Below, in pieces: positions 26,063 through 34,288 of a stretch of DNA of 64,000 nt (the first letter of the stretch is position 1; the number at the start of each line of letters is the position of its first letter). The DNA is taken from positions 95,984 through 159,983 of the forward strand of contig NZ_BONC01000007.1 in assembly GCF_016862515.1 (NCBI RefSeq), written 5' to 3'. The notes below the pieces were generated by a model, which saw only the letters and a list, made by a program, of their open reading frames with translations, was not told the origin of the DNA and made no database searches. The position numbers and the translations under genes are program-made. Source of the stretch: Asanoa iriomotensis. Its GTDB lineage: Bacteria > Actinomycetota > Actinomycetes > Mycobacteriales > Micromonosporaceae.

Positions 26063-27766
26063 TCAGGTGCCGGCCCCTAAGGACAGGTAGCCGCGCTCGT
26101 CTGATTCCTGGGTCTGCCACTGGTCGCGGTACCAGCCTGGACGGGCGACCAGGTCCGTGTGGCGGCCGCGGTCGAGCACCCGGCCCGCGTCGAGCACCAG
26201 GATCTCGTCGAACTCGGCGAGACCCCGCAGCCGGTGGGTGACCAGGACGAGCGCGCCGGGTGTGGCGGCCACCACGGAGGCCAGCACGGCGTCCGCGGCG
26301 CCCGGGTCGAGTCCCTCGGTCGGCTCGTCGAGCACGAGCACCTCGGGGCGTAGCAGCAGAGCCCGGGCCAGCAGCAGCCGTTGGCGCTGACCGCCGGAGA
26401 GCTGGCCGCCGTCCTCGCCGACCTCGGTGTCCCAGCCGGCGGGCTGGTCGTGCACCCAGTCGAGGAAGCCGGCCGGCCCGGCCGCGGCCGCCAGTTCCTC
26501 GTCGGTGGCGTCCGGGCGGGCCAGCAGCAGGTTGTCGCGGACCGGGGCGTGGAAGACGTGCGCGTCGGCGAACAGGCCGCCCACCCGGTGCGGGTCGCCG
26601 GCGCCGGTGACCTGGCCGGCGTCCGGCGCGACCGTGCCGGCCAGCACCGCGAGCAGCGTGCTCTTGCCGGCGCCGCTCGGGCCGACCACCGCGACCTTCC
26701 GGCCGGGCGGCAGCCGCAGCGTGACGCCGTCGAGCGCGGGCGCGGCACCCGCCCGGTAGGTGACCGACACGTGGTCGAGACCGGGCTCGCCGGCCGCGGG
26801 TGCCGGCTCCCGCGCAGGCTCGGCGTCGGTGAGCAGCGCCGCGACCCGGGCCAGGGCCGTGTCGAGCTGCGTGCGCTGCCGGGCCGCGCCGACCAGCGCC
26901 AGCGCCGACTCGACGGCCGCGATGGTGCCGACCGCCAACACGCCGACCAGGGTGCCCGAGGTGCCGGCGCGCAGCGCGGTCAGCACGACCACGGCCGCCG
27001 TGGCACCGGCGAGCAGCACGCCGGCTCCGTCGACGGCCCAGCCCACGAGACCCAGGCGGCGTTCCAGCCGGGCCAGTTCGGCGGCCCGGCCGGCGGCCTT
27101 GGCGAGCGTGGCGTCGGTGGCGCCGAACGCGGCCAGGTCGGCCGCGCCGGCGGTCAGGTCGATCGCGTCGACCGCGAGCGCACCGCGCAGCGGCGCCACC
27201 CGGGCCGCCGTGCGCCGGGTCAGCGCCGAGGCCAGCGCGGGCAGCACGACGCCGGCGAGCAGCAGGCCGAGGGCCAGCGGCAGCGCGGCCGGCGGGCTGA
27301 TCGCCGCGGCGCCGGCCACCGCCAGCACCGCGACGAGCCCGGCGGCGGCGCCGGGCACGAGCACCCGCAGCAGCAGGTCCTGCACGGCGTCGACATCGGA
27401 CACCAGCCGGCTGAGCGCGTCGCCGGAGCGGTCCGTCGCCCGGGCGGGGCGGTCGGCGAGCGTCGCGAAGATCCGCGCGCGTACCTCCGTGATGATCCGC
27501 AGAACGGCGTCGTGGCCGGCCAGGCGTTCGGTGTAGCGCAGCACGCCGCGGGCGATGGCCAGCGTGCGGACCGCCACGATGGCCACGGTCAGCGCGGCGA
27601 CCGGCGGTTGCCCGGCGGCGGTGATCAGCAGCCAGGTCGCGGTCGCCATCAGCGCCAGCCCGGCCAGCTCGGTGCCGGCGGCCAGCAGCCCGGCGCCGAC
27701 CAGCCGGCCGAGCCAGGGGCGGGCGACCCGCAGGACGGTGCGTTCGGCAGCGGTCACGTCAGCCAC
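26063..27766 (-). CDS. cydC: Heterodimeric ABC exporter subunit CydC (cytochrome bd assembly)
   Basis: Membrane-ATPase half-transporter of 567 residues that with CydD exports thiol/haem-related compounds needed to assemble cytochrome bd. N-terminal six-TM domain (LVGAGLLAAGTELAGLALMATATWLL onwards), then the ATPase: Walker A GPSGAGKST (about residue 350), signature QLSGGQRQRLLLARAL, Walker B VLVLDEPTEGLD and H-loop VTHRLRG. GTG 27766 overlaps the cydD stop by eight bases. It is the last gene of the cydABDC set. In some actinobacteria CydDC is one fused protein; here the halves are separate. Confidence 0.93.
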   Translation of the reverse strand: MADVTAAERTVLRVARPWLGRLVGAGLLAAGTELAGLALMATATWLLITAAGQPPVAALTVAIVAVRTLAIARGVLRYTERLAGHDAVLRIITEVRARIFATLADRPARATDRSGDALSRLVSDVDAVQDLLLRVLVPGAAAGLVAVLAVAGAAAISPPAALPLALGLLLAGVVLPALASALTRRTAARVAPLRGALAVDAIDLTAGAADLAAFGATDATLAKAAGRAAELARLERRLGLVGWAVDGAGVLLAGATAAVVVLTALRAGTSGTLVGVLAVGTIAAVESALALVGAARQRTQLDTALARVAALLTDAEPAREPAPAAGEPGLDHVSVTYRAGAAPALDGVTLRLPPGRKVAVVGPSGAGKSTLLAVLAGTVAPDAGQVTGAGDPHRVGGLFADAHVFHAPVRDNLLLARPDATDEELAAAAGPAGFLDWVHDQPAGWDTEVGEDGGQLSGGQRQRLLLARALLLRPEVLVLDEPTEGLDPGAADAVLASVVAATPGALVLVTHRLRGLAEFDEILVLDAGRVLDRGRHTDLVARPGWYRDQWQTQESDERGYLSLGAGT

Positions 27767-29426
27767 CGACCCCGGTCGGCACGGGCCGCGCCAGCTCGGT
27801 CACCACGCCGTCGTCGACCCGCAGCACCCGGTCGGCGACCGCGAGCAGGGCCGGCCGGTGTGCGACGAAGACGCCTGTGCGCCCGGCGAGCAGGCGCAGC
27901 GTCGCCTCGACCACGGCGCCCTCGGAGGCGGCGTCGAGCCGGGCGGTGGGTTCGTCGAGGAGCACGAGCGTCGCGTGTTCGCGGAGGAACGCGCGGGCCA
28001 GCGCGATCCGTTGCCGTTGTCCGCTGGACAGCCCGTAACCCCGCTCGCCGAGCATGGTCTCCCAGCCCTCGGGCAGGGCCTCGATCACCTCGTCGAGCGC
28101 CGCGGCCGACGCCGCCTTGTCGAGGTCGGTGTCGGCCGGCGCGCCGAGGCGGACGTTGTCGGCGACGGTGCCGGCGAACAGGTGGGCGCGCTGCGGCACC
28201 CAGGCGACCTCGCGGCGCCAGGCGGCGAGGTCGGCGGTGGCCAGGTCGACGCCGGAGACCCGCACCTGGCCGGCGGTCGGCGCGACGAAGCCGAGCAGGA
28301 GGGCGAGCAGCGTGCTCTTGCCGGCGCCGGACGGGCCGACGATCGCGACCCGCTCGCCGGGCTGGATGGTCAGGGACACATCGCGCAAGGCCGTCGTCCG
28401 GTCGTAGGCGACCGTCACGCCGGACAGGACGATCGGCCCGGGCCGCGGGACCGCCGTGCCACCGGCCGCAGCCGCCGTGTCCGGCAGCGCCGAGAGCGCC
28501 TCGTCGAGGGCGGTCAGCCCCTCGAGGCTCGCGTGGAACTTGGTGCCGGCGGCCCGCAGCGGGAGGTACGCCTCCGGCGTCAGCAGCAGCACCAGCAATG
28601 CCACCTGCAGCGTGATCCCGCCGGAGAGCAGGCGCAGCCCGACCGGCACCGCGACCAGCGCCACGGAGATCGTCGCCACGAGCTCCAGCACGAGCGCCGA
28701 CAGGAACGCGATCCGCAACGTCTTCATCGTGGCCGCGCGGTGCGCGTCGGCCATCCGGCGCACCACGTCGACCTGGGCCCGGGCCCGACCGAACGAGCGC
28801 AGCGTCGGCAGCCCGCTCAGCATGTCGAGGAAGTGGCCGCCGAGCCGGGACAGCCGCCGCCACTGTCGCTCGGTGGCCGCCTGGGCCTGCCAGCCGACCA
28901 GCGCGCCGAAGATCGGGATCAGCGGGATGGTCACCGCGACGATGACCGCGGAGGTCCAGTCGGCGAAGACCAGCCGGGACAGCACCGCGATCGGGATGGT
29001 GACGCCGAGCACGAGCTGAGGCAGGTAGCCGGTGAAGTACGCGTCGAGCCCGTCGAGCCCCCGGCCGGCCAGCGTGGCCAGCGAGCCGCCGCGCTGCCCG
29101 GCGAGCCAGGCGGGGTCGCGCCGGGTGACCGAGCCGAGCAGCTCGACCCGGAGCGCCTCCTTGACCGCGGCGGCGCTCCACGCGGTGACCGCGCCCTGCG
29201 CCCAGGCCAGCCCGGCGCGCGCCGCCACGAGGGCGACGAACAGGCCGAGCCCGGTGCGGTCGAGGCGGCCGCCGGCGGCCGCGGTGAGCACCGACGCGAG
29301 CGCGGTGGCCTGCAGCACGACCACGACCGCGGTCGCCGTGCCGGTCAACCCGAGCACGGCGAAGCGGCGCCGGGTGGCAGGCACCCGGCGCATCAGCCGC
29401 GGGTCGAACGGTCGTCGGCGGCTCAC
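27759..29426 (-). CDS. cydD: Heterodimeric ABC exporter subunit CydD (cytochrome bd assembly)
   Basis: Partner half-transporter of CydC, 555 residues. N-terminal membrane domain shows the CydD text GGSLATLAGRGLDGLDAYFTGYLPQL and FHASLEGLTALDEAL; ATPase domain has Walker A GPSGAGKST, Q-loop VAWVPQRAHLFAGTVADNV, signature YGLSSGQRQRIALARAF and Walker B VLLDEPTARLD. The start is GTG 29426, which overlaps the cydB stop as GTGA. Known role: the CydDC exporter is needed for haem insertion in bd oxidase. Co-transcribed with cydAB by the spacing. Confidence 0.94.
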   Translation of the reverse strand: MSRRRPFDPRLMRRVPATRRRFAVLGLTGTATAVVVVLQATALASVLTAAAGGRLDRTGLGLFVALVAARAGLAWAQGAVTAWSAAAVKEALRVELLGSVTRRDPAWLAGQRGGSLATLAGRGLDGLDAYFTGYLPQLVLGVTIPIAVLSRLVFADWTSAVIVAVTIPLIPIFGALVGWQAQAATERQWRRLSRLGGHFLDMLSGLPTLRSFGRARAQVDVVRRMADAHRAATMKTLRIAFLSALVLELVATISVALVAVPVGLRLLSGGITLQVALLVLLLTPEAYLPLRAAGTKFHASLEGLTALDEALSALPDTAAAAGGTAVPRPGPIVLSGVTVAYDRTTALRDVSLTIQPGERVAIVGPSGAGKSTLLALLLGFVAPTAGQVRVSGVDLATADLAAWRREVAWVPQRAHLFAGTVADNVRLGAPADTDLDKAASAAALDEVIEALPEGWETMLGERGYGLSSGQRQRIALARAFLREHATLVLLDEPTARLDAASEGAVVEATLRLLAGRTGVFVAHRPALLAVADRVLRVDDGVVTELARPVPTGVGG

Positions 29427-30415
29427 CAGTAAACCGGCGCCTTTCCGTCGACCCGGCCACGGAACACCCACCAGCACATCGCTTGGAAGCCTATAAGCAC
29501 CGGAACGAACGGGACGGCCACCCAGCTGAGAAGCCGCAACGTCGATGGTGCCGCCGCGGCTTGCGGCACGGTCAGCGTCGCGGCCGGGTCGACCGTCGAC
29601 ACCAGCGCCGCCGGGTAGCGGCCGAGGCCGACCACCAGGACGGTCGCGACGAGCGCGAGAGAGCTGGCGGCGAACGCCCAGCCCGGGCGGCGGGCGGCGA
29701 ACACCCGGGCCGCGAGCAGGGCCGACACCAGGAGCGCCAGGGGCGCGAGGGCCCGCCCGGTGACGGCGGCGCGGACGTCCTCGGACAGCAGGCCGAGCAG
29801 CGTGGCGAGGGCCACAGCGCCGAGTGCGACCGGCACGAGCCGCCGCACCAACCCGGCCCGGCGTGGGTCGACGGGCATGCGCAGGACCAGGAACGTGGCG
29901 CCGTGCAGTGCGACCAGGCTCACCAGTGTGATCGCGGTCGCGGCGACGAACGGCGTGGCCAGGTGGGCGATGCCGGCGACGTGCCCGTCCGCGTCCAGCG
30001 GGAGGCCCTGGAGCAGGCCGCCGAACAGCGCGCCCCACCCGAGGGCGGCCAGCACGCTGCCGGCGATCACCGCGCGGTCCCAACGGGCCCGCGCGGCCGC
30101 GCCTGCGGGCCGCCCGCGCAATTGCACGGCCACGGTGACCAGCACCACCCCGACCAGCGCCGCCACGACCGCCGGGTAGTAGCCGTGCAGCAGTTCCCCC
30201 TCCAGCCGTGGGAACGCGCCGAACAGGATGCCGAGGGCGGCGACCAGCCAGACCTCGTTGCCGAGGAAGAACGGGCCGACGGCGGTGAGCGCGGCCCGGC
30301 GCTCGGTGTCGGAGCGCTCGGCCGAGAGCAGCAGGCCGACGCCGTAGTCGTAGCCACCGAGCACCAGGTAGGTGGCGAAGAAGAGGCCCAGGAGGGCGAA
30401 CCAGGCGAGTTCCAT
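29423..30415 (-). CDS. cydB: Cytochrome bd quinol oxidase subunit II
   Basis: Integral membrane subunit of the bd oxidase, 330 residues and about eight to nine TM helices. CydB text: ALLGLFFATYLVLGGYDYGVGLLL near the N-terminus, GPFFLGNEVWLVAALGILFGAFP, HLATPFVAATAITLVSLVALHGATFLVLR and the C-terminal PFVPVLIGFQAMCWWVFRG. ATG 30415 lies ten bases after the cydA stop. It supports, structurally, the haem-bearing CydA. Clear member of the operon. Confidence 0.95.
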   Translation of the reverse strand: MELAWFALLGLFFATYLVLGGYDYGVGLLLSAERSDTERRAALTAVGPFFLGNEVWLVAALGILFGAFPRLEGELLHGYYPAVVAALVGVVLVTVAVQLRGRPAGAAARARWDRAVIAGSVLAALGWGALFGGLLQGLPLDADGHVAGIAHLATPFVAATAITLVSLVALHGATFLVLRMPVDPRRAGLVRRLVPVALGAVALATLLGLLSEDVRAAVTGRALAPLALLVSALLAARVFAARRPGWAFAASSLALVATVLVVGLGRYPAALVSTVDPAATLTVPQAAAAPSTLRLLSWVAVPFVPVLIGFQAMCWWVFRGRVDGKAPVYW

Positions 30416-30425
30416 CGCGGACTCC

Positions 30426-31682
30426 TCAGCGGGCCAGGACCGGCTCGCGCCGGTGCTCGTCGTCTGTCACGTCGGCCAGCGACCGGCCGAGCGCCGGGTC
30501 GGCCGTGCCGCGGGCGGCCCGCTTGGCGATCAGCACCCAGTTGGTCACCGCGAGGGTCAGCAGCAGCGCGGTGAAGCCGAGGAAGGAGGTCAGCATCACG
30601 CCGCCGCTGATCGGGCTGACCGCGTCCTCGACTTTGAGGAGCCCGTACGCGGCCCAGGGTTGCCGCCCGCCCTCGCGGGTGAGCCAGCCGAGGATCGCCG
30701 CGACGAACGGGAGCGGCAGCGCGAGCCCGACGATGACGAGCGGGAACTTCAGCCGGATGATCCAGTCGCGGTAGAACAGCGGCAGCATGACGAACGCCCA
30801 GGCGAGGGTGAAACCGATCAAGATCATGAAACCGAGGCTGGCGCCGGCGTACGGCGGTGGCAGGTAGTCGCCGGGACCGAACCGGGCGGTGAAGTCGGCG
30901 ACCGCCTGCGCCTTGGCCGCGTCGTCACCGAACTTGGTGGGCTGCACCGGGCCGACGACGCCGAACTGGGCGAAGCCGAAGCCCATCAGCGGGACGCCGG
31001 CGACGGTCACGGTCACGAGGCCGATCCACAGGGACTTGCGCAGCAACTCGTAGTCGGGGCTGCGGCGCAGCAGCAGCCAGGCGCTGATGCCCGCGACCAC
31101 CATGCCACCGGTGAGCAGCGCGGCCGAGATCACGTGCCCGAGCGCCATCGTGAACGTCGGGTTGGTCAGCAGGGCGGTGAAGTCGGTGAGGTAGGCGATG
31201 CCGTCGCGGACCTCGTAGCCGACCGGGTTCTGCAACCAGGCGTTCGCGGCCATGATGAAGAAGGCCGAGACGTACGCCGTGATCGCGACGCCGTAGAGCA
31301 GGGCCAGGTGCGCGCCGCGGCGGAGCCGGTGCCAACCGAAGATCCACATGCCGAGCAGCGTCGACTCGAGGAAGAACGCGAGCAGTGTCTCCAGGGCGAT
31401 CGGCGCGCCGAACACGTTGCCGACGTAGCGGGACAGGCCGCTCCAGTTGAGGCCGAACTGGAACTCCATCACGATGCCGGTCGCGATGCCCAGCACGTAG
31501 TTGATCAAGTAGATCGTGCCCCAGAAGCGCACCATCCGCTCGTAGACGGGCTTGCGGGTGATGAAGGACGCGGTCTGCAGGTAGACGAGCAGGGTCACCA
31601 GCCCGAGGGTCACCAGCACGAACAGGAAGTGGATCGACGTGGTGGTGGCGAACTGCAGGCGGGCGAGCGGCAAGGGGTCCAT
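30426..31682 (-). CDS. cydA: Cytochrome bd quinol oxidase subunit I
   Basis: Haem b558/b595/d-binding subunit that oxidises menaquinol and reduces oxygen with high affinity, used under low oxygen or respiratory stress. 418 residues, the short Q-loop form. Family text: ARLQFATTTSIHFLFVLVTLG (haem-ligand His in TSIHF), ETLLAFFLESTLLGMWIFGW, NAWLQNPVGYE and WLTREGGRQPWAAYG. ATG 31682 follows GGAGGGG by about nine bases; a TTG at 31688 is also possible. Upstream sits a 130-base region dense in CTAC/GTAG half-sites and the BlaI/M56 pair, suggesting BlaI control. Confidence 0.96.
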   Translation of the reverse strand: MDPLPLARLQFATTTSIHFLFVLVTLGLVTLLVYLQTASFITRKPVYERMVRFWGTIYLINYVLGIATGIVMEFQFGLNWSGLSRYVGNVFGAPIALETLLAFFLESTLLGMWIFGWHRLRRGAHLALLYGVAITAYVSAFFIMAANAWLQNPVGYEVRDGIAYLTDFTALLTNPTFTMALGHVISAALLTGGMVVAGISAWLLLRRSPDYELLRKSLWIGLVTVTVAGVPLMGFGFAQFGVVGPVQPTKFGDDAAKAQAVADFTARFGPGDYLPPPYAGASLGFMILIGFTLAWAFVMLPLFYRDWIIRLKFPLVIVGLALPLPFVAAILGWLTREGGRQPWAAYGLLKVEDAVSPISGGVMLTSFLGFTALLLTLAVTNWVLIAKRAARGTADPALGRSLADVTDDEHRREPVLAR

Positions 31683-31720
31683 GGCCAAGCCCCTCCGAGG
31701 GGATAGTGAGGTTCGCTTGT

Positions 31721-31807
31721 TGTAGCGACTCTACACGTAGCTTGGCTACCTATATATCCTACGGCTCGTAGTAGTCATGAACATGACTCTACTACAGCGT
31801 GTCGTAG
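31721..31807. promoter_or_regulatory. Promoter/operator region of cydA with ten CTAC/GTAG half-sites
   Basis: Within 87 bases the tetramer CTAC or its complement GTAG occurs ten times, building several inverted repeats: TGTAG-CGACT-CTACA (31721-31735), GTAGC-TTG-GCTAC (31737-31749), CTACG-GCT-CGTAG (31759-31771) and TACTACA-GCG-TGTCGTA (31790-31806). The last resembles BlaI/MecI operators (TACA/TGTA core), and a like sequence stands at the blaI start (33084-33100). TATATAT (31751-31757) is a possible -10 region. Interpretation as BlaI sites is inferred. Confidence 0.6.
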
Positions 31808-31813
31808 TTTGAT

Positions 31814-32719
31814 TCAGGAGATGAACAGCGCGATCGGCAGCGCGGCAAGTCCGCTGCTGGCGACCAGGGCGGCGACGGCCGCGAGCGGGGTGGGGCCCAG
31901 GGGTGCGCGCAGGCGGCGCACCCGGGCGACGATGTCGTGGTCGGCGGCGCCGAGCATGCCCGCGGGCGTCGCGTGCGACGGCGCGGTCGCGAACCGCGCC
32001 AACGCGGCGGCCAGCGACTCGTCGGTGTGGAAGCGGCGGGCCCGGTCGTCGGCACGCATCTCGACCAGCAGGGCGACGGCGGCCAGGGCCCGCACGACCC
32101 AGCTCACCCCCGGCAGGGCGCGGACCAGCGCGGTGAACGGGAGCAGCACGAGGTCGTGCCGCTCCTTCGCGTGCGCCTCCTCGTGGCTGAGCACGGCGGC
32201 CAGCTCGTCGCGGGGCAGCAGGCTGAGCGCGCCGGCGCTGATCACCACGCGCGGGCGCAGGCCGGGAACGCAGTAGGCGGCGGCGCTGGGGTGGTCGAGC
32301 ACCAGCGCGCCGGGTGCGGCCGGATCGGCGCGACCGACGAGGGCGAGCAGGTCCCGCTGGCGCTGCCGGGCCTTGACGGCGTGGCGGAGGCTCGCGGCGG
32401 TGGACCAGAACAGCACCACGCCGATGCCGAGGCCGACGCTGATCAGCGCGAGGTGGCCCACGCCCAGCTCCGCCGGGAGGCGGCCACCCGCGAGGTCGCC
32501 GGCGAGCAGGCGGACCGCCGTGCCCGGAGGCTCGTCGTAGGGAGAGAGGCCGATCGAGATCGGGATGCCGATGGCGGACAGCCCGACCGCGAGGCCGATG
32601 CCCTGCCAGCAGAGGATCGCGATGGTGGGGCAGCTGGCCGGCCAGCGGGACCGGAGCATCACCAGGGCGACCAGATAACAGCCCAGCACCGCCGCGCCGA
32701 AGTGTGCGGTGTAGAGCAT
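31814..32719 (-). CDS. M56-family (BlaR1-like) membrane metallopeptidase
   Basis: Membrane protease of 301 residues likely to cleave or inactivate the BlaI repressor encoded just upstream. It has three to four TM segments in the first 120 residues, the zinc motif HEEAH in AAVLSHEEAHAKERHD (HExxH, about residue 180), and a final TM at the C-terminus. Unlike staphylococcal BlaR1 there is no C-terminal penicillin-binding sensor domain, so the signal it senses is not obviously a beta-lactam. ATG 32719 lies three bases after the blaI stop. It is followed by cydA after 131 bases. Confidence 0.9.
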   Translation of the reverse strand: MLYTAHFGAAVLGCYLVALVMLRSRWPASCPTIAILCWQGIGLAVGLSAIGIPISIGLSPYDEPPGTAVRLLAGDLAGGRLPAELGVGHLALISVGLGIGVVLFWSTAASLRHAVKARQRQRDLLALVGRADPAAPGALVLDHPSAAAYCVPGLRPRVVISAGALSLLPRDELAAVLSHEEAHAKERHDLVLLPFTALVRALPGVSWVVRALAAVALLVEMRADDRARRFHTDESLAAALARFATAPSHATPAGMLGAADHDIVARVRRLRAPLGPTPLAAVAALVASSGLAALPIALFIS

Positions 32720-32722
32720 CGG

Positions 32723-33076
32723 TCAGCCCTTGTCTTTGTCCAGGGCGGCGCGCAGCACGTCGGCCTCGTCGCCGGTCACCGACCGGGCGAACCGCACGAG
32801 AGCCGCGTCCCGCTCACCGGCGAGATCAAGGGCGTCGAGCATGAGCTGCGCGATGTACGCGTCGCGGCCGGCCACGGGCTGGTAGCTCCAGGCCCGGCCG
32901 GTGCGCTCGCGCTCGACCATGCCCTTGCCGGCGAGCCGGTCGAGCACGGTCATCACCGTGGTGTAGGCCAGGTCACGCCCGTCCAACGCATCGACGACTT
33001 CGCGAACCGTGGCCGGCGCGGACCGATCCCAGAGGACGTCCATCACCGCCCGCTCGAGATCTCCCAACCGCGTCAC
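32723..33076 (-). CDS. blaI: BlaI/MecI-family repressor
   Basis: Winged-helix dimeric repressor of 117 residues. Text typical of the family: RLGDLERAVMDVLWDRSAPATVREVVDAL, then AYTTVMTVLDRLAGKGMVERERTGRAWSYQPV (recognition helix and wing), and a C-terminal dimerisation helix pair. GTG 33076 lies six bases after a TAGGAT -10 box (minus strand, 33088-33083), so the mRNA is leaderless. It pairs with the M56 protease in the same operon; a TACTACA-containing element overlaps its promoter. Predicted targets are its own gene and the downstream cyd operon. Confidence 0.93.
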   Translation of the reverse strand: MTRLGDLERAVMDVLWDRSAPATVREVVDALDGRDLAYTTVMTVLDRLAGKGMVERERTGRAWSYQPVAGRDAYIAQLMLDALDLAGERDAALVRFARSVTGDEADVLRAALDKDKG

Positions 33077-33082
33077 GCGTCG

Positions 33083-33100
33083 ATCCTACCCGGTGTAGTA
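33083..33100 (-). promoter_or_regulatory. blaI promoter with BlaI-like operator
   Basis: On the minus strand TACTACA-CCG-GGTAGGA spans 33100-33084 and overlaps the TAGGAT -10 box (33088-33083). The left arm is identical to that of the site at 31790-31796. It lies in the last codons of the upstream SDR gene, so blaI has its own promoter inside that gene's end. Confidence 0.55.
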
Positions 33101-33859
33101 GGTCGCCCCCGTCACCGGGCCGCCGCAGTAGCCGGCCACCATCGCGTCCAGCCGCGCGGCGGCGTCCGGGTCGAACTCCGGGCGGTCCAGCGAGACGGGA
33201 CGCGCGCGGCGGAACGCGGTCAGCGGCGCGTCGGGCGGGTTGTCGAGGAGCTCGGCCAGGCGTTCGGCGGTCGTGTCCACCGATGCGCCGAAGACGGCGG
33301 CCGCGGCGCCGGAGAGGGCGCGCAGCGGCTGGTCGAGATGGCGGTGCATGCCGCTGTTGACCAGCAGGGGGTTGTAGAGGACGTAGCGAACTCTCGACGG
33401 GCGAGCGGCGAAGGCGACGGCGAGCAGGTCGTTGGCCCGGGCGCCCTGCATGGTCGCCCTGAACATCGAGTAGCGCCTGGACAGCTGCGGATCGTCCCAG
33501 TGGATCCGGCCGGCTTTGATCCCGCCCGTGCCGCTGAGGTTGAGGATCACGGGTTTCGGCGCGCGCTCGAGCGCCGGCCGGAGCCGCTCGGCGAGCAGGT
33601 AGCGGCTCACCACGTAGATCGCGAAGGTCTGCTCAAGCCCTTCGGGGGTCTCGACCCGCCGCCGGCTGAACCGGCCGGCGGACAGGACGAGCGCGTCGAT
33701 CCGGTCCGGGAGGCCGGCGGCGAGCGCGGCCGTCTGCCGAACGGAGGTGAGGTCGGCGTCGGCGCTGCCCAACGCGATCACCCGGTCGTTGTGCCTCAAC
33801 CGGGCGGCAAGGGCGCCACCGATGCCACGTGTGCCGCCCGCGATCACGACTGTGCGCAT
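33086..33859 (-). CDS. Short-chain dehydrogenase/reductase-like protein
   Basis: Rossmann-fold protein of 257 residues. The nucleotide-binding motif GGTRGIGGALAARL (residues 8-21) and DALVLSAGRFSRR, the NAG-like region, are clear. The catalytic YxxxK is doubtful: the expected place reads RRYSMFRAT, with Arg instead of Lys, so activity may be altered or lost. Substrate unknown. ATG 33859 is 48 bases from the divergent HxlR gene, a common arrangement where HxlR controls an oxidoreductase. The stop codon lies within the blaI promoter. Confidence 0.85.
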   Translation of the reverse strand: MRTVVIAGGTRGIGGALAARLRHNDRVIALGSADADLTSVRQTAALAAGLPDRIDALVLSAGRFSRRRVETPEGLEQTFAIYVVSRYLLAERLRPALERAPKPVILNLSGTGGIKAGRIHWDDPQLSRRYSMFRATMQGARANDLLAVAFAARPSRVRYVLYNPLLVNSGMHRHLDQPLRALSGAAAAVFGASVDTTAERLAELLDNPPDAPLTAFRRARPVSLDRPEFDPDAAARLDAMVAGYCGGPVTGATYYTG

Positions 33860-33907
33860 ACTCGAATCCTGTGCGCCATCCGTGGTCGTCGGAAAGAAGG
33901 CACATCC

Positions 33908-34282
33908 ATGTCACCGGTGCTCCCGCTGCCCGTCACGCCGGCCGACCGGGCCGCCTGCGCCGCGACCGACGTGCTGCGCCGCGTCGGCGAGAAGTGGAGC
34001 GTGCTGGTCCTGGCGCTGCTGAGCGACCGCCCGCGCGGCTTCAACGAACTCGACCGTGCCGTCGAGGGACTGAGCCGCCGCATCCTGACGCGAACCTTGC
34101 GCACCCTGGAGACCGACGGCCTGGTCAGCCGGCGCGAGACCGCGCAGCGGGTCGAGTACGCCCTGACCGACCTCGGCCGCTCCCTGCTGCCGCTGGTCAT
34201 CGCGATCGGCGAGTGGGCGGTGCAGCACGCACCCGAGCTCAACGCCGCCCGAACACCGAGTCGGGCGACGCCCGGATGGTGA
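33908..34282 (+). CDS. HxlR-family transcriptional regulator
   Basis: Winged-helix regulator of 124 residues. HxlR pattern: ATDVLRRVGEKWSVLVLALLSDRPRGFNEL, SRRILTRTLRTLETDGLVSRRE and VEYALTDLGRSLLPLVIAIGEWA. ATG 33908 has AAGAAGG (33893-33899) in front. Divergent from the SDR gene, which it likely regulates. HxlR members often sense aldehydes, redox or small electrophiles; the signal here is unknown. Confidence 0.93.
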   Translation: MSPVLPLPVTPADRAACAATDVLRRVGEKWSVLVLALLSDRPRGFNELDRAVEGLSRRILTRTLRTLETDGLVSRRETAQRVEYALTDLGRSLLPLVIAIGEWAVQHAPELNAARTPSRATPGW

Positions 34283-34288
34283 GCGGAC

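Noticed and set aside
26381..30574. Long plus-strand frames opposite cydDC and cydB
   Set aside because: Antisense shadows; the minus strand encodes complete ABC and oxidase proteins.
31814..33076. A beta-lactam resistance locus because of BlaI/BlaR1-like genes
   Set aside because: The M56 protein lacks a penicillin-sensing domain and no beta-lactamase is nearby; the genes head a cyd operon.
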